A stretch of 64,000 nt of DNA from Protula sp. h YS-2021 (taxonomy: Eukaryota; Annelida; Polychaeta; Sabellida; Serpulidae), in contig OX457028.1 in NCBI GenBank assembly GCA_949752745.1, forward strand, positions 3,509,996 through 3,573,995, read 5' to 3'. Shown here piece after piece: positions 34,901 to 47,923 of the stretch; within the stretch, counting starts at the first letter, position 1, and the number at the start of each line of letters is the position of its first letter. The notes beneath the pieces were generated by a model. That model was not told where the DNA came from. It saw only the letters and a program-made list of their open reading frames with translations, and ran no database searches. A program made the position numbers and the translations under genes.

Positions 34901-37049
34901 TGTGAAACATATGCAACACTAGTTTTTTAAACAAATCTATTGACTTTCCTTGAGATATTCGCTGATATTTAGATATCTATATAGCATTTCAAAGGCATTC
35001 AACTTGGCTAAACAACTATTTCTTTTGAGAGACGAGCAAATAAAGCGACATTAACCTTTTAATTTGACAACGCCAACCAGTCATAAGTTATTAATAAATG
35101 ACGAAAGATGCCAGTTTGAATTCTCTACACTGAACTTTTTATTCTGATTTAGCTTAGTTTTCTGTCCTGGATTGACAACTGACCTCCATTTAATACAGCA
35201 TTTGACTAATACTAGCACTAACATACAAACCTGCGGGGTGGGGGAATCTTAAAAATACACCCACTGCGTTCTGTTCCGTGCGCGGCAAATCGGAATTTCT
35301 TTTTTTCTAACTCTTATTTTTTACTATTTCTTCATTCTTCCTTCTTTTTCTCCCACCTGTTTCTTTAGTAAGTGCGTCCTAATATAGCCATCCTAGTTGG
35401 TGATCTGGACGTTAAACATCAAACAAACAAACAAACCTGCAGTCACGCCGAAACTGATGTATAAGAAGGAGAGAGACGGTGCAAATACGGACAAAAGCAA
35501 TCCAAAGACGCAGAGCAGTGCACCGCAAATAGCCATGATGCGGCAGCCATGTCTCTGGATGAGTGGGGAACTTAGCACACCTACAAGACCATTAAGCAAA
35601 ACAAAGGTACGATATAACACCAACAACGTTTTCCTTTATTATATTAATATTTGATTTTAATGGATTATGCGTACTGCAAAAATGTATTCCAAGACGTTTT
35701 GGAGTAATTTAAAAACTCTGAATATAAAGTATAGTTCATAATACAGTCTCCCACTGCACAGTGCACTTCTATAAACTTTTGAACAATATGATGTTCTTAT
35801 ATCACCAAGCATTTTGATGTGAACCCATAGAGTATACCTATGCGTATTGCCGTGCATTTTCAACTATAGTTTCTACAATTCAACCATATTTTGATGTAAA
35901 TAAGTGTAATTTATGCATTTTTTTCATCACTTCTACAATTCAGGTACAACCTGATATATACTTAAGTGAAAACAATGTACTTTGAGTTAATTACTGTTTA
36001 CAATTCAGCAGCATTTCTATGTATTCCTGAATACAAACCACATATTTCGCTTTATTCAGTTTCTACAATTCGATTACAGTTTGATGTATAAATAGGTACA
36101 AACCACTTCGCAAATCTTATAATGTATGATTCAGTTGGGGTTTTGATACATAATTAAGTACAAACGTTGTGCTGTATATAAGTGCAAACAATACATTACG
36201 CGTCACATAAATCTATAAAATGATGAATTAGTGATGCAATGAATGTCAGCGAAATAATTTGAAAGGGAAAAATAAATGAAGTTATTAATCGTTCTTAAAA
36301 AAGTTTCCACGCCCTTTTGTCATTCATAATACGTAGTTCCTATTTTCATTTTATGCAAATGTATTATACTGGTGATAGATGTTCTGTCGTATTATCCATT
36401 GGGCTACACATGCAGACACGGTTCTATCATATTTGTTTCCAACATCTGCGTTAATTCAATGGAATATAATAAAATTAAAGAGATTTTCTTTAAACAAAGG
36501 GCTTTAAAAGCCACAGTTGACCTGAGCATAAATATAAAATAAACATAAACTAATAAACATTTATGTCCTCCCATTACACTTATTATTGCTCTCACAATGT
36601 TATTGCAATATTAGTGAAAACCGAAACAATTGACCTTAAAATTCAAGGAAACTAAATAATAGAAGCAATGGCCAAGTTTTTAAAACAGTATTAACAGGCT
36701 GTTACCCGAGGTAATGACTTCGTTAACAGATGTTTTCTATGATAAATATTTTCTGCTAACTTAGATAAACATACTCAATTAACAACAATTAGAGTTTCAC
36801 TCCGATTGCCGCCACCTACAGTCAGCTAGGAGCATACAATGGGTTAGATCAGATATCAAAAAATGTGAAATATTTGACCACCCCTTTTAAGCGAATTAAG
36901 TCGCCAACTCCTTATTAGGATACTAAAACAGTTAGTCCTATCAGTTATTACGTCATATATACTATATATATGTTACAGAGAATCTGTGTTATCAGGGAAT
37001 ACGCGTATTCCCTGAAATGTTTAGGGTATATGTTTAATTCCCCGTCAAG

Positions 37050-37131
<82 letters not shown>

Positions 37132-37677
37132 CTGCGTTAGGTTACATGTAATATAAAAATATTAGGTCATTTTATACAAATACAAATTTTTCGAATAATA
37201 GTAATCTTCATTTCGATTACATTTCAAGATTTTCTCTTTTTTAAAGATACAACGCACCACCATGAGGTCCCACAAGTCCACGATGTGCCTTTCGATAAAC
37301 ATTGAATGTTGTCATGTTACGAAGAAAATTCGCTTTATAGTTTATTAAACATGTAATCAAAAGCTAAAACTATGCATCGAACCTAGTGGGACAATATAAT
37401 CTCGCACAAGATGAAATGTATACAGAGAGATTTTTAGATGTGTACTTTATCAAAAATAATTATATCAAAAACATAATAGTTTATTACCTGCTAAACAAAT
37501 AACAGTATCCAGTACGGCTAGGATAGCAACGAGGTGTGTCTTACTGGTCGAGAAAACATCCTGCCACTCTGTGACGTATACCACTAACACTCGGAACAAC
37601 GCTTTTTCTGTTGCGCCACTTAAAAAGGCTGCTGCTAATACTACTCCCTTAAAGGACGAGTTCCGTTTTCGCGCCAT
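31936..37677 (-). CDS. Monocarboxylate-transporter-like MFS protein (SLC16-type)
   Basis: Five exons, all joined in phase 1, give 468 residues, a normal size for the family: 37677-37488, 35580-35437, 33910-33128, 32857-32732 and 32099-31936. The first half has TM1 ([20 protein letters not shown]), CLAG joined to [13 protein letters not shown], and [20 protein letters not shown] with [17 protein letters not shown] charged cytosolic loop (about residues 190-250) follows, then six more membrane segments. Late blocks are [15 protein letters not shown] and [14 protein letters not shown]. This is the SLC16 layout: import or export of small carboxylates or related solutes at the plasma membrane. The usual DGGWGW start motif is absent (KRNSSFKG), so the substrate is uncertain. 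Introns carry a minisatellite and a SINE-like insertion at the exon 2 donor. A dead exon-4 copy lies at 26.3 kb. Confidence 0.88.
33935..34450. repeat. Minisatellite in transporter intron 2, about 54-bp unit
   Basis: About nine diverged copies of 'ggttagttacagtcatgcccaagat...gagcatggta' run from just upstream of the exon 3 acceptor (33911) into the intron. Hydrophobic open frames here are repeat artefacts. Confidence 0.8.
34450..35220. other. Transporter intron 2, unique AT-rich part
   Basis: No exon, RNA gene or known repeat was recognised between the minisatellite and the SINE-like insertion. Confidence 0.4.
35225..35440 (+). mobile_element. SINE-like insertion with 10-bp target duplication at a splice donor
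   Basis: The 10-bp sequence acaaacctgc occurs at 35225-35234 and 35431-35440. Between them lies a ~196-bp insert ending in 'ggtgatctggacgttaaacatc' and a (CAAA)n tail, as in short retroposons. The right copy contains the last bases of transporter exon 2 plus its donor (GCAG|gtttgt on the minus strand). The left copy is a second potential donor. The promoter part of the insert is not clearly tRNA-like. Confidence 0.6.
35870..36150. repeat. Diverged tandem repeat, about 70-bp unit
   Basis: 'ttctacaattcagg/aa', 'tttgatgtataaataagtac' and 'aaaccac' recur about four times within transporter intron 1. Confidence 0.5.
36160..37040. other. Transporter intron 1, no further feature
   Basis: AT-rich intronic sequence without a recognisable exon or RNA gene. 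Confidence 0.4.
37051..37130. repeat. (TA)n microsatellite, about 40 units
   Basis: Uninterrupted dinucleotide tract in intron 1 of the transporter gene, about 360 bp downstream of exon 1 in gene direction. Confidence 0.97.
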
Positions 37678-38399
37678 TATCCAGTTTACAGTACAGTATA
37701 CGATGTAGAACCTTGTTATCTACTTCAGAACTGATCAGTATTGTGGGTATTCACGCACTATGAGAAAGATACATCTTCTGCATGTATATAATTGATGTTA
37801 CTGAAACATTTATAAATCAAACCTTGATACTTCAATGGTCGTTTAGCAAGTATTCTGTTATCTGTGTCAGACAATGCCCACACCTATCGCATTAATTCAC
37901 CATTCATTTTAATGAACAATGAAATAATCAAGTGCATACTTTTAACATGTATATTTTGTTCAGTTTTGTGTCCTTATAGTTACACTTGCGGCATTAAGTA
38001 TCAAGGTAGTTGAGATCGAATTTTGCTAATAATTTTGTTGTAAAACCACTTTCAATCCACATTATTCCTGTATAATTAGCTCAATGAGTTAGCAAATACT
38101 TGTAGTTGACTGAACACAAACACTTAAAAAATTTAACATTCAAAGTTTAACTCGTACTGGGCATCACGACATTTCATTATTTTCTCTCTCTGTAAATTCT
38201 TTTTGCTAATATAAGCAAAATAACATGAACAGCTATAAATTCGACATGTAGTTGGACTCTAGGGAGGTATTTATCCTTGATAAAATAAAGTCTAACTTAA
38301 AACTGTGTGAAATAAAACCTAATTCAGCATTACCATTGCTACAGGTATTTTTTGGATCAGTCCACCTATTCACGTGGATTTTGTTATTAAACCGCACAC

Positions 38400-39090
38400 G
38401 GAGCAATGATCTTCATATGAGTAGCCAAAAGACTAAAATAACAAGTCGTATGAGTAGCCACACGGATGACAATAACAAAACATAATAATAATAATAATAA
38501 TAATGTGTTTTTTATATACCGATTATACCCATATAGTTGACAATTAAAAAACATGTGAGTAGCGACATGGATAGCATCAACAAACCGTGTGAGTAGTCAC
38601 TTAGTTGACAATAGCAAAGTATGTGAGTAGTCACAGAGGTGACGATAACAAAACATATGTCCAGCAACATATATTACAATAATAACGACATGCAAACATA
38701 GACATAGATAAGCATAAGGCAGCAGATGAATAGCCACACAGATAACAAATAAAAAAATATGAGTAGCCACATAGATGACAATTAATAACATAGCATATGA
38801 GTACTTACACAGATGACAGTAGCACAGTATCTGTGTAGATACATAGATGGCAATAACTAGCTGTATTAGTACCCACAGATAAATCGACATATGAGAAAAG
38901 ACATAGGTGAGGATAACAAGGCATGCGAGTAGCTATACAGATGACAATAACAGAACATATGAATAGCCACGAAGATGATAATAGCACAACATATAAGTAC
39001 CCACACAGATGACAATAATAAAACACATGAGCAGCCCCGTAGATGACAATAGCCAAACATATGGGTAGCCACATTGACGACAACAATAAA
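38400..39090. repeat. Diverged minisatellite, about 36-40-bp unit
   Basis: 'gagtagccacatagatgacaataacaaaacatat' recurs about 17 times with changes. It includes an (ATA)n tract at 38483-38505. Open frames on the minus strand (CYCHLCGY... repeats) come from the repeat. Confidence 0.85.
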
Positions 39091-39485
39091 ACATATCGGT
39101 ACGGCGAAATCAGTGCGTGGATGTATAAGCAGAGAGTGTTATTGTGGAAATGAATGACTTTGACCTGACGCGGCATGACATAAGTAGTTAGGACCTGCCT
39201 GGAAGTAAAACGAGAATGGAAAATGGATGTTTTTGTCTACAGGACGCGCTTGTTGCGCTCAAAATCAGCAAAAACCAGCAAGTTTCAGTAATCTATTTGA
39301 GTTGTCAACTGCATGTTTCAATACATCGATCCGCTGTTATATTTTATGTAAATGATAATAATACAGAAAGTTTTTTCCAAGTGTATCATTTCGCTTTCCT
39401 TTTATCTAGTGCATAAGTAGCAAGCATGGTAATATTGGATATAAGTTTCAATCATCGTGCCTGTGCTGCTAACAATGATAAATAT

Positions 39486-39521
39486 AATAATAATAACAAC
39501 AATACTAATTATAATAATAGC

Positions 39522-39569
<48 letters not shown>

Positions 39570-39570
39570 T
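39486..39570. repeat. (AAT)n microsatellite
   Basis: About 17 clean ata units follow a run of imperfect ones. Confidence 0.9.
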
Positions 39571-39599
39571 CGACGGTGTGTAATGGTTTAAATTAAATG

Positions 39600-42150
39600 A
39601 ATTTTAAATTTACTGGTCTGTCTGATTTTGACCCCTAGATTTATAAGAATCGCAAAAAACTTTCAACATGTGTTCGATAGATTTGACTCAAGTTAAAGTG
39701 CAATTACAAAGCTTCGTGCATGTATTATTAGTGAATTGAGATGAAGGAATTAATTGCAGTTTAGAATTATCTCACACTAATCTTTCTCACAGCATAGTAA
39801 TCTCCAGTGATTGATGTAACAATAGAATAAAGAAAGTTTGATTATTTTATTGTAATTTTATTTTGTCAATAAATACTGTTAAATAAAAATTGAAAAAAAG
39901 TTTAAAAAATCTCGACATTTTGTCGTGTTTTCCACTTTTGACCTTCTGTCGCTCGGCCTTTTGTCTCTCGATGTTTTGTTGTTAATCCTATATATATATA
40001 TATATATGTGACAATATATATATATATTGGAATCGAAATTTTTGTAATATTTAAACTCAGTTAAAGAATTGATTGCATTTTTTAAGTTCTTATTCAACAA
40101 TAAATTTAACATTTATGTGACGTGAGTGAAAGTTCATACCATCCCGAAATTTTTTTTCAACTTCCTCACATTTTATTACTAACCCGTTAAATTAGTCGAA
40201 AGTTATTTTTTCATCACAAGAAATTTATACCTTCACAACTGTATTAAAATAATCTCTCAAAAAATTGCATAGCTGGTTAAAAATTATAAAAATTAATAAT
40301 TTTTAACCATAATGTGCTCTTATAAGTGAGGTGTTTGTATGGGATAGACGCAGCTGAGACGAAATTATTACGCCATCCACATTACATTACGTTTCAGTGT
40401 CATAAAAATACGAGTTTTTTTGTTTCTTTAAGCCTTTTATTTCAGTTTATTTCGTTATCAGTGTGCAGTACAATAGCAAATAACAACATTAGGTTTATCA
40501 TACGGAAAGCTGAAGTCTGTTTCCCGACTGGGAACATAACGATATTTGTAAAATTTTAAAATTCCATTTTTACATACCAGGAATTTATTTTTCGACTTTT
40601 CCCAGGCTTTTCCAGTACCCTTGGGCACCCCTACTACACACGAAATGGGGAACGACCGTCTGCAAAAGCCAAGTGTTGGATACAGCTTCGGAGAATCAGA
40701 ATAACAAGCAGTTAATGATACGACTTGGAAGAATGCCAGTCTCCATATTTATTACTGTGTAGCCGCGTTACAGCAGGATACATGTTGAATTGCATTACAT
40801 TAGCCATGACAGTGCTTATATGTGCTAAGTTATGACAGAAAACATCAAAACTGTTTTCTTTATCATGTACCTTATGAAACGGTATACGAAGACTAATAGC
40901 TTGAAATATCATCGGACATCACGGAGAAACATCACTTTCTGGTTTGAAGTCAGTATGACTTTCCGTTACTAAGATATCGTGCGCATAGGCTTATCCTATT
41001 TCGACGTTTCTGCTGACGCCATCAAAAATATGTTCCAATAAAAAGTTAGGAGCACAACGTCAGACCTACATGTATTATTTTGACAAGCTTGTACATAATA
41101 AGATGTTTAATTCAACTAGATATAGGGCTAATCCTGTTACTGTGTCTGTAAACAGGATTATGTGGTGGATCATACGGTCAGTCTGTCCGTCTGTTTAAGC
41201 CAGCCCTGCTTTTTTATGCAGTTGAAAACAAAATGAATTGTAGTGACATATTAACCCCGCTGGGGGCTTTGTATTTTTGATGCGTATATTTGATTTTTTT
41301 TTGTTTTTTTTTTATTTTTAAAAGTAGTTTGTAATTAATTGCTTATGTGCAGTAAAAGCCATTGAAACTGTTTGCCGATAAGCTTTTGTGCGCCGTCAAG
41401 CCCCTCCGCAATCGTTCACAGCCCCTTTGTTTAAACAAACATTTCATATCGTCTACTTTTCCGCACATGAGCTACAAATACGGGTGGTGGGTAGAAATAA
41501 GCAAGAAGTTACAAGATGACCAATGCGAGTGGTATTTGAAAAAGAAACGCTTGCCCAGTGTAGGATTTTGACCGTTTATGGACATGTACTCAAAATGCTA
41601 TGAAATTCTATGAATGTTTATACAACGCTTTGCAGAAGGCGTTGGGATTTGGTGGCGGTGTTTTCCCATTGCAATGGCTGATATTGAAAACCCATTTCGG
41701 ATTTTGCCATCGCACCCCAAAGACTACCATTTGTTGGGGTTTAAGTGAGAGTGTTATTGTTGTTGTATTGTTGCTTTAAGTCATTTTCAGCTGCATAGAT
41801 GGGTATATCGAGACTACCCTGCCACATTATACTGAAATGGGCCGTTCCAGCTTGAATCCCTAGGGGGTGTCAGCATTAATTGTATAAAAAACCTTGGCGT
41901 GAGCAAGGATCGATAAGTGGGAATTTGCCCCTTTACAATATTTGTTGCTTTACTTAATTTAAAGAGATTTGAAATGCGAAGAAGAGCGGGAAGGACTATT
42001 ATTGAATGATCTGAAGAACGCCAGAAGACAGCTGATATCATGTATGTCTTCCAAGGTTTTGAGATTTAAAACACACTAGGATTTTTAATTTTACTTTGAT
42101 ACTTATGTAATCTTTTATTTACATCTATACATTTCTTGCAAAAAACTTTC
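39600..42150. other. Non-coding stretch, no gene recognised
   Basis: It contains short (TA)n tracts near 39990-40027 and a hairpin 'aatcctgtt ... aacaggatt' at 41130-41160 followed by a ctgtccgtctg repeat phrase. The frame at 41362-41571 (+) has no recognised domain. Confidence 0.4.
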
Positions 42151-42164
42151 AAATTTTTTAATAA

Positions 42165-42640
42165 AAAACTGCCCCACATAACATCCCTTACATCCGTCCA
42201 CCCACACGCTAAAAGGAATAAAAAACTTTATTTACAAACTACAATACAAGTAGGTTTCCCATAACACCCCTTAGAGCCGTCCAACCACACTTTAAGGAAT
42301 AACGAAAACTTTATTGACAAACTTTAATAGCGAATTATACAAATTATACTTTTAGTCAAAACAAGTAGGTCAGTCAAAGTAGGTCAGTCAGACAAGATCA
42401 AGTCGGTAACGCAATATATTCACAAAATTTAATTTTACTCAAGAATTACCTAACTTTACTCATCTAGCAGTATATTTCACATCATTGTGTATTTTATATT
42501 TCATATTATTCCCCAAGCAACACATTGGACTCGTTTACAATTTTTTCAATAAAAAAGGCCTCCCATAAAATCCCTTACAGTCGTCCAACCATACCTTAAA
42601 GAATGAAAATAATTATTTGCAAAATACAAGAAAACAATAA
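42165..42640. repeat. Three diverged copies of a ~75-bp repeat
   Basis: 'cccataacatcccttacagccgtccaaccaca' followed by 'taaggaataa' and 'actttatttacaaac' occurs at about 42171, 42258 and 42555. Confidence 0.6.
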
Positions 42641-42689
42641 CGCTAGCATCACTCAAACAGCAGTACATTCAACTTACTTTTACAATTTA

Positions 42690-43560
42690 TAACAAGAATT
42701 TCCAGGGACATTGGCACCAGGCGATTCCAACGCAATTTTGTTTTCTTTTTCTTGTCTTAGACAGTTTTTGTAGGCATTTTATTTCTCTCTAAATTTGATC
42801 TTTTCTTCTAGTTTGCCATATTTGCGAAAAGCTCTTTCGTAGTTTTGCAGAGCCAAAGTTCATCCCTCACAGGAGCACTGTGCCATGGTGCTTTATTTTG
42901 TAATTATAGTTTTTTCCTGAAGTGGTGCATTTCTATCCAGTAAATTGGTCAAATCAGTGTGGTATTGCGAAACGAGGGTAGCCAGATCCATGTCCTGATA
43001 GGAGGCTACCAGTTGCTGCTTGAGATGTCATTTCGAAATGAATGTATGTCTATTTCATCATATTTCCGAAAAAGTACACTTTTTCGCCCACTGGTTGGCT
43101 TTTGCACATTTAATTTGCATGAAACCATGTAATGATCTGAGATAAATCACATATTTGAACTTGAGTTATTTTGATAACATCACTATTTCGTATAATTAAA
43201 TGGTCTAAAATGTATCCTTTTTCGTGGGTCGGCTTGGTCGATAAATGATTTGTGCATATTTGGGTGAATAAGTCACACGAATGATCGACATGAACATTTA
43301 AATAACCAGAAAGCAGTACAGGTATATTTCCAATGCATTTTTCTTCAACCAGCGAATTGAATTCCTACTCGAATACGCTATTTCTACCTTTTGGGGGAGG
43401 CAGATTTCAATTACCCTGAAGAATTTTCCATTTGAGCACATTTCAACCGCACAGTACTCAAGCGAGGTGTAATTTGAAAACGAAACTTGCTTTGCCTTAA
43501 AGCTGCTCTTGCATACTGTTGCAACACCACCGCCTGGAGCGGTGTTTCCATCTCTGCGAA
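42690..43560 (-). pseudogene. LINE (non-LTR retrotransposon) endonuclease relic
   Basis: The minus strand reads, with several frame breaks, RRDGNTAPGGGVATV ... EYCAVEMCS ... FRVIEICLPQ, then GYLNVHVDH ... LSTKPTHEKGYILDHLI. This matches the endonuclease/exonuclease/phosphatase domain of LINEs: the RR..GGG.A block, a GDFN-type block changed to GYLN, and PTH..G..LD. A tail with APWHSAPVRDEL continues toward the reverse transcriptase, which is missing. Multiple stops show it is long dead. Confidence 0.75.
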
Positions 43561-43952
43561 AATACTAAAGCCGATATGAGTATTTTAAGAGAAAGTCTTG
43601 CAAGAACACCTTCTTTTGCAATTGAAATCACGAAAAAAATAGAAATTTCCACCAAAATATACAATACATATCTTATCATAATTTATTTTTCTTTGCCTCA
43701 TTTTTTCTGTTTCAAAACCACGTCATTAGAATTGTTTTATGCAAGTAAAACTGTAAAACTCTCAACAGTTTTAATATGGATTCAATCGCTTTGGATAAGG
43801 TAGCCATAAAAGTGTGACATTGTAGACGATGTAGAATACATATGATCCATTAGCATTACAGCGTACCCACACTTCCTCCCCGGCATTACACTCTAGTACT
43901 ATATGTGCGCTGCAGTGTGCGAATGAAATATGTGTACAATCGTCATTTCTAG

Positions 43953-44595
43953 TGGTCTAGGCGGTCTCCTCCGGCGGTCTTCCCCCCGGCGGACTCCCCC
44001 TATCAACTCAACCTGGCGATCTCCCCACGTAGGCTGACTGCCCCCCCCCGTCCTTCTTGCCCCCATGGCAGATTTTTAAAACTTAAATCAGCAAAACATT
44101 TCATTCCTTTTTTTTTATTTTTGACCTCACCTTTCATCTACTTACATAATCATCAATAGAAAACAAATCTGCCTTAAAATTCAAATACGAAATAAGAATT
44201 AAACACTTACTGTAAACTGATCTTTCAAATGCGATCACGAAATTCAATTTACAGATCACCAGTTTTGCTGTGTCTCCAAAAAAAAATCTTTACAGTTTTA
44301 CTTTATACAGTCAGTACAACATCAGTACAATCATTCGAAAACTCAATACATCAATCACTTAATTGCATAGATTAAAAACATCAATAACCCTTTGGTGCTC
44401 ATACATCATTAGGGAAACAAGTTTGAGGGGGGAGAGTGAAAAAAGGAATGAAATGTACAAGCTTTGCTGATGCAAGTTTCAAAAAAGTCTGCCCTGGGGG
44501 GGGGGGGGAGGACGGGAAGGACACCGTCTGTGGGGGGAGACCGCCAGGGGGGAAACCGCCAGGTGGGGAGCGCCAGGGAGGTGACCGCCTGTGCC
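43953..44595. mobile_element. 643-bp non-autonomous inverted-repeat element with 9-bp target duplication
   Basis: The element is bounded by catttctag at 43944-43952 and 44596-44604. Its ends are long inverted repeats of about 120 bp, C-rich on the left and G-rich on the right. Shared phrases (right strand) include gaccgcc, ggggggaaaccgcc / ggggggaagaccgcc, and aaatctgccatggggg / aagtctgccctggggg. Removing the element and one target copy restores the C1q reading frame across the junction, which proves the boundaries. An 8-9-bp duplication suits hAT- or Mutator-like transposition; the family is not assigned. Confidence 0.85.
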
Positions 44596-44721
44596 CATTT
44601 CTAGCCACGCTACTAATCAGCATAGTGGTTCCCTTGACCAATTCTATGTAAATGTAATAACTCTCAAGGCTGACACTATGAACGCTGACACAAAACACAT
44701 ACACACCATAAACGGGACAAG

Positions 44722-44830
<109 letters not shown>

Positions 44831-45709
44831 TGTATATTTGTTTATTGACTTAGCACGTTGTTAATACAGGAGTAATTGCTCAGTAGTGCCCAATGTAAAC
44901 ATGCTTTTTTCATTAATCGATTTTGTTGTGAAACCTTCATGAGTAATTCTGGAACGAAATGACTTTGTTCCGAAACAAAATCCGATTGTCCTGGACTGAT
45001 TTTATTTTTCTCTTTGCAAACGTCTTCGATCAAAGTCGACTGTTCTTCATTTTTGATTTCCAGGCTCATTACAAGTCTGCGTTTCTCGATTTGTTCTTCC
45101 TTGATCTTCTATAACTTTCTTTAACGAAGCACAGATAAGGTTTATTCAAGATATTTCACACCTAGCTAAGGTTAATACGGCAGTCAATTTAAAAGAAAGT
45201 GCAGAAACATAAAATAATTGGTATTCTCCTGTTTCTAAAGTTTACGCTTGCAAATAATCAACAATTATCACTATACCGGACTTAAAGCGAAACTACTTCG
45301 TTTACAATAATACCTGTTGTTGGTGAAACTATAAGCCGCATTTCGGTCATCTCTGATTTTAGGCTGGCAAGTCCATCCCAAGAATTTCCACTATGTCGCT
45401 GCGCTAAATTGTCAACATTTTACTTATTCAGGAGGTAGCTCATTCCCTTTTCACCAGACTGATATTGTTACTGATATTTTGCTCATTTAAATTTAATGAA
45501 TAAGAGTTTGCCGCTTCAAAATAAGAATATACTGTAATTAAAAAGCTATTATATAATATGTGAATTTCAAAGATAATATGACATAATCTTTTCTTGTGAC
45601 ACAAAAATTATATAATTCTTGTATATTTAATTCATACCTTAACCACCTCCAAACCTGTTAGTACAGTGATATCATATACGCATTGTTGCCTATTAGCATT
45701 GCTATGTTT

Positions 45710-47410
45710 GTTCCTGGTCGCTCTTAAATATTTATTAAAACACCTTATTCCTTTGTTTGTAAGCAACTAAAAGATCACAAGTGCATTGATCTCCGCACTT
45801 GCTTTGATCTCGATTTTTTTTGTGAATTAAGGGTGTTGCATGCAAAATAGGAATAACTGTAGTCAGCTATATCCTAGATGCATATGCCCCAAGGTGACTC
45901 GCAATCACAATTATCTATGCCGTTATTCAGACGTAATTAAATTGCTCATACATAACGCCTTAATTGTGGGTGCATTTAATAGCAGAAAAGACAATATTCG
46001 TGGTGGTTAATGTGTGTTTCCTTTTCCCTATTTTTTCCTACTTAAGTAGCTGAAAAATATCTTTGTTTGTATTATTATACTTCTAGAGTGGCGAAACAAC
46101 TGACAGATTAAACCACAATGACTGTATACAACTACAGCGCCCGATCGGTGGGTCATAGTATTAGCTTGAACAACAGAGACATCCCTCGACGTACATTGTC
46201 AATGGTACTTTATAACAAATGCAAACCCTAATCGTTAAGCAATTTAGTTCGTTCTATAAAATAGCTTCATCTCGTTATTAGCTTATTAATATCACTGATT
46301 GGATATATCGATTTGCATAAAGGAGAACACAACCATTTACCATGGAGTTAAGGCCCTTACATGTGTCACTATATCACTATATCTGAATGGACTATAGTTT
46401 ATTGTTTACAAACATAAAAAGAAACCTGTAACTCATCTGTTTCCGTACACTGTACTGCCTACCATGATGAAGTGGTTAAACTTTGAGATTGTGTCCGACA
46501 TCAGACACAACAAGTTGATTTTTGAGATAGATACGTGCAATTCATTTTTCACTTTTATAATGCTCAAAATCCCAATATGGCTTATATCGTTCAACTCTGC
46601 TGGTAAAAATTGAACTATCTATACGCCTAATTGTTTTGTCATCAGGAATGGGTACATAATATTCGTAATTGCATAAATCTTGAATCATTTTATTCATCAA
46701 CGATACACATGTTAAATAATACTTAGATACTTAAATGTTGCCGGAACTGATTCTTGAGTTAGCATTTAGCTCTTAGTTTACACCAAGCAAAAACAGAGCA
46801 TGTCAAACTTTGATTATATGGTAGGATATGGGACCTCCTTCCAGGCATCAAGAGACGGTTTTAGAAAAAAAATCACCCTGGTGGTACGAAAGACAAATGC
46901 TCATGACGTTTAATCATCGTGTTCTACATTCAAATCTTAAGAGGTAGACATACCGTAAGACATATCGTGATACTGCCAAAAAGCTATAATTGCTTAATCC
47001 ATACTATGACTGTTTCGATTAAACACTCTGAAAGACTATAAACAAACAGCTATAAACGTTAACTATTTCTACTACTGCTATTCCTAAGTAATAATACTAT
47101 GCTTCATTATCTGAAAGGGTGTTAATGCAACTCAGTAGGTCTTTAAATCATATCTCACAGATATACGTAATGGAAACTATGACGAATACGTTGACGAATA
47201 GCTTAACCAGAACCGCTAAAATATGCCATTTACTCTTTTCGACTAATTTTGTGCTTTTTACAAGAATTGATTTTCGCTTAGTTTGCTAAGAAACTAAAAC
47301 ACTCCGTTCATGTTTTTTCTTTATTTTAAGTTATGCATAAATCTAACCTCTTGATAAAATGTTACATTGTTCTAAAGCTTTATTAATCACATTGCTTTAT
47401 AGTCTAGGAC
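45710..47410. other. Non-coding stretch, no gene recognised
   Basis: AT-rich sequence without recognisable domains, RNA genes or clear repeats. Confidence 0.4.
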
Positions 47411-47419
47411 TAGGAAAAG

Positions 47420-47857
47420 TTTGTGCCCTTGAGAAGTCTTGAAGGCTCTGGAAAGCGACAAGGAATGGATCTTTTTGTCGATGATCGCACCTTCATGACT
47501 CTGATGGCAGGTAAAGTAAAAAATAAGATAAAGAAGGACACTTTGTTTTGCCTCTACCCTTTAGGGAGTAAGATCCAAAGTTACCAAAAACCGTGCCCTA
47601 GCTCATAGAAGATTGGGAGGGTCTAAAAGCTGGAGTATAAGAAACAGTATGTTTCCTTTCTAAAACAAAATGCTAGACAAAGGCTTCGCCGAGTAAGTTG
47701 AAAACATGGTGATATATCGTGCTATATTCCACATCCACAAGGAAAATTGGCGGTCGTCTTCGATTGCAATTATTGGTTCGAAAGGAAATCATTGAAAGAC
47801 TGCCTACTCAGCAGACCGAATTTGACAAACTCACTTGTGGGTGCGCTCCTGCGTTTC

Positions 47858-47923
<66 letters not shown>

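Noticed and set aside
38597..39176. Hydrophobic repeated proteins (CYCHLCGY...) on the minus strand
   Set aside because: The frames follow the ~38-bp minisatellite and lack any start or splice support.
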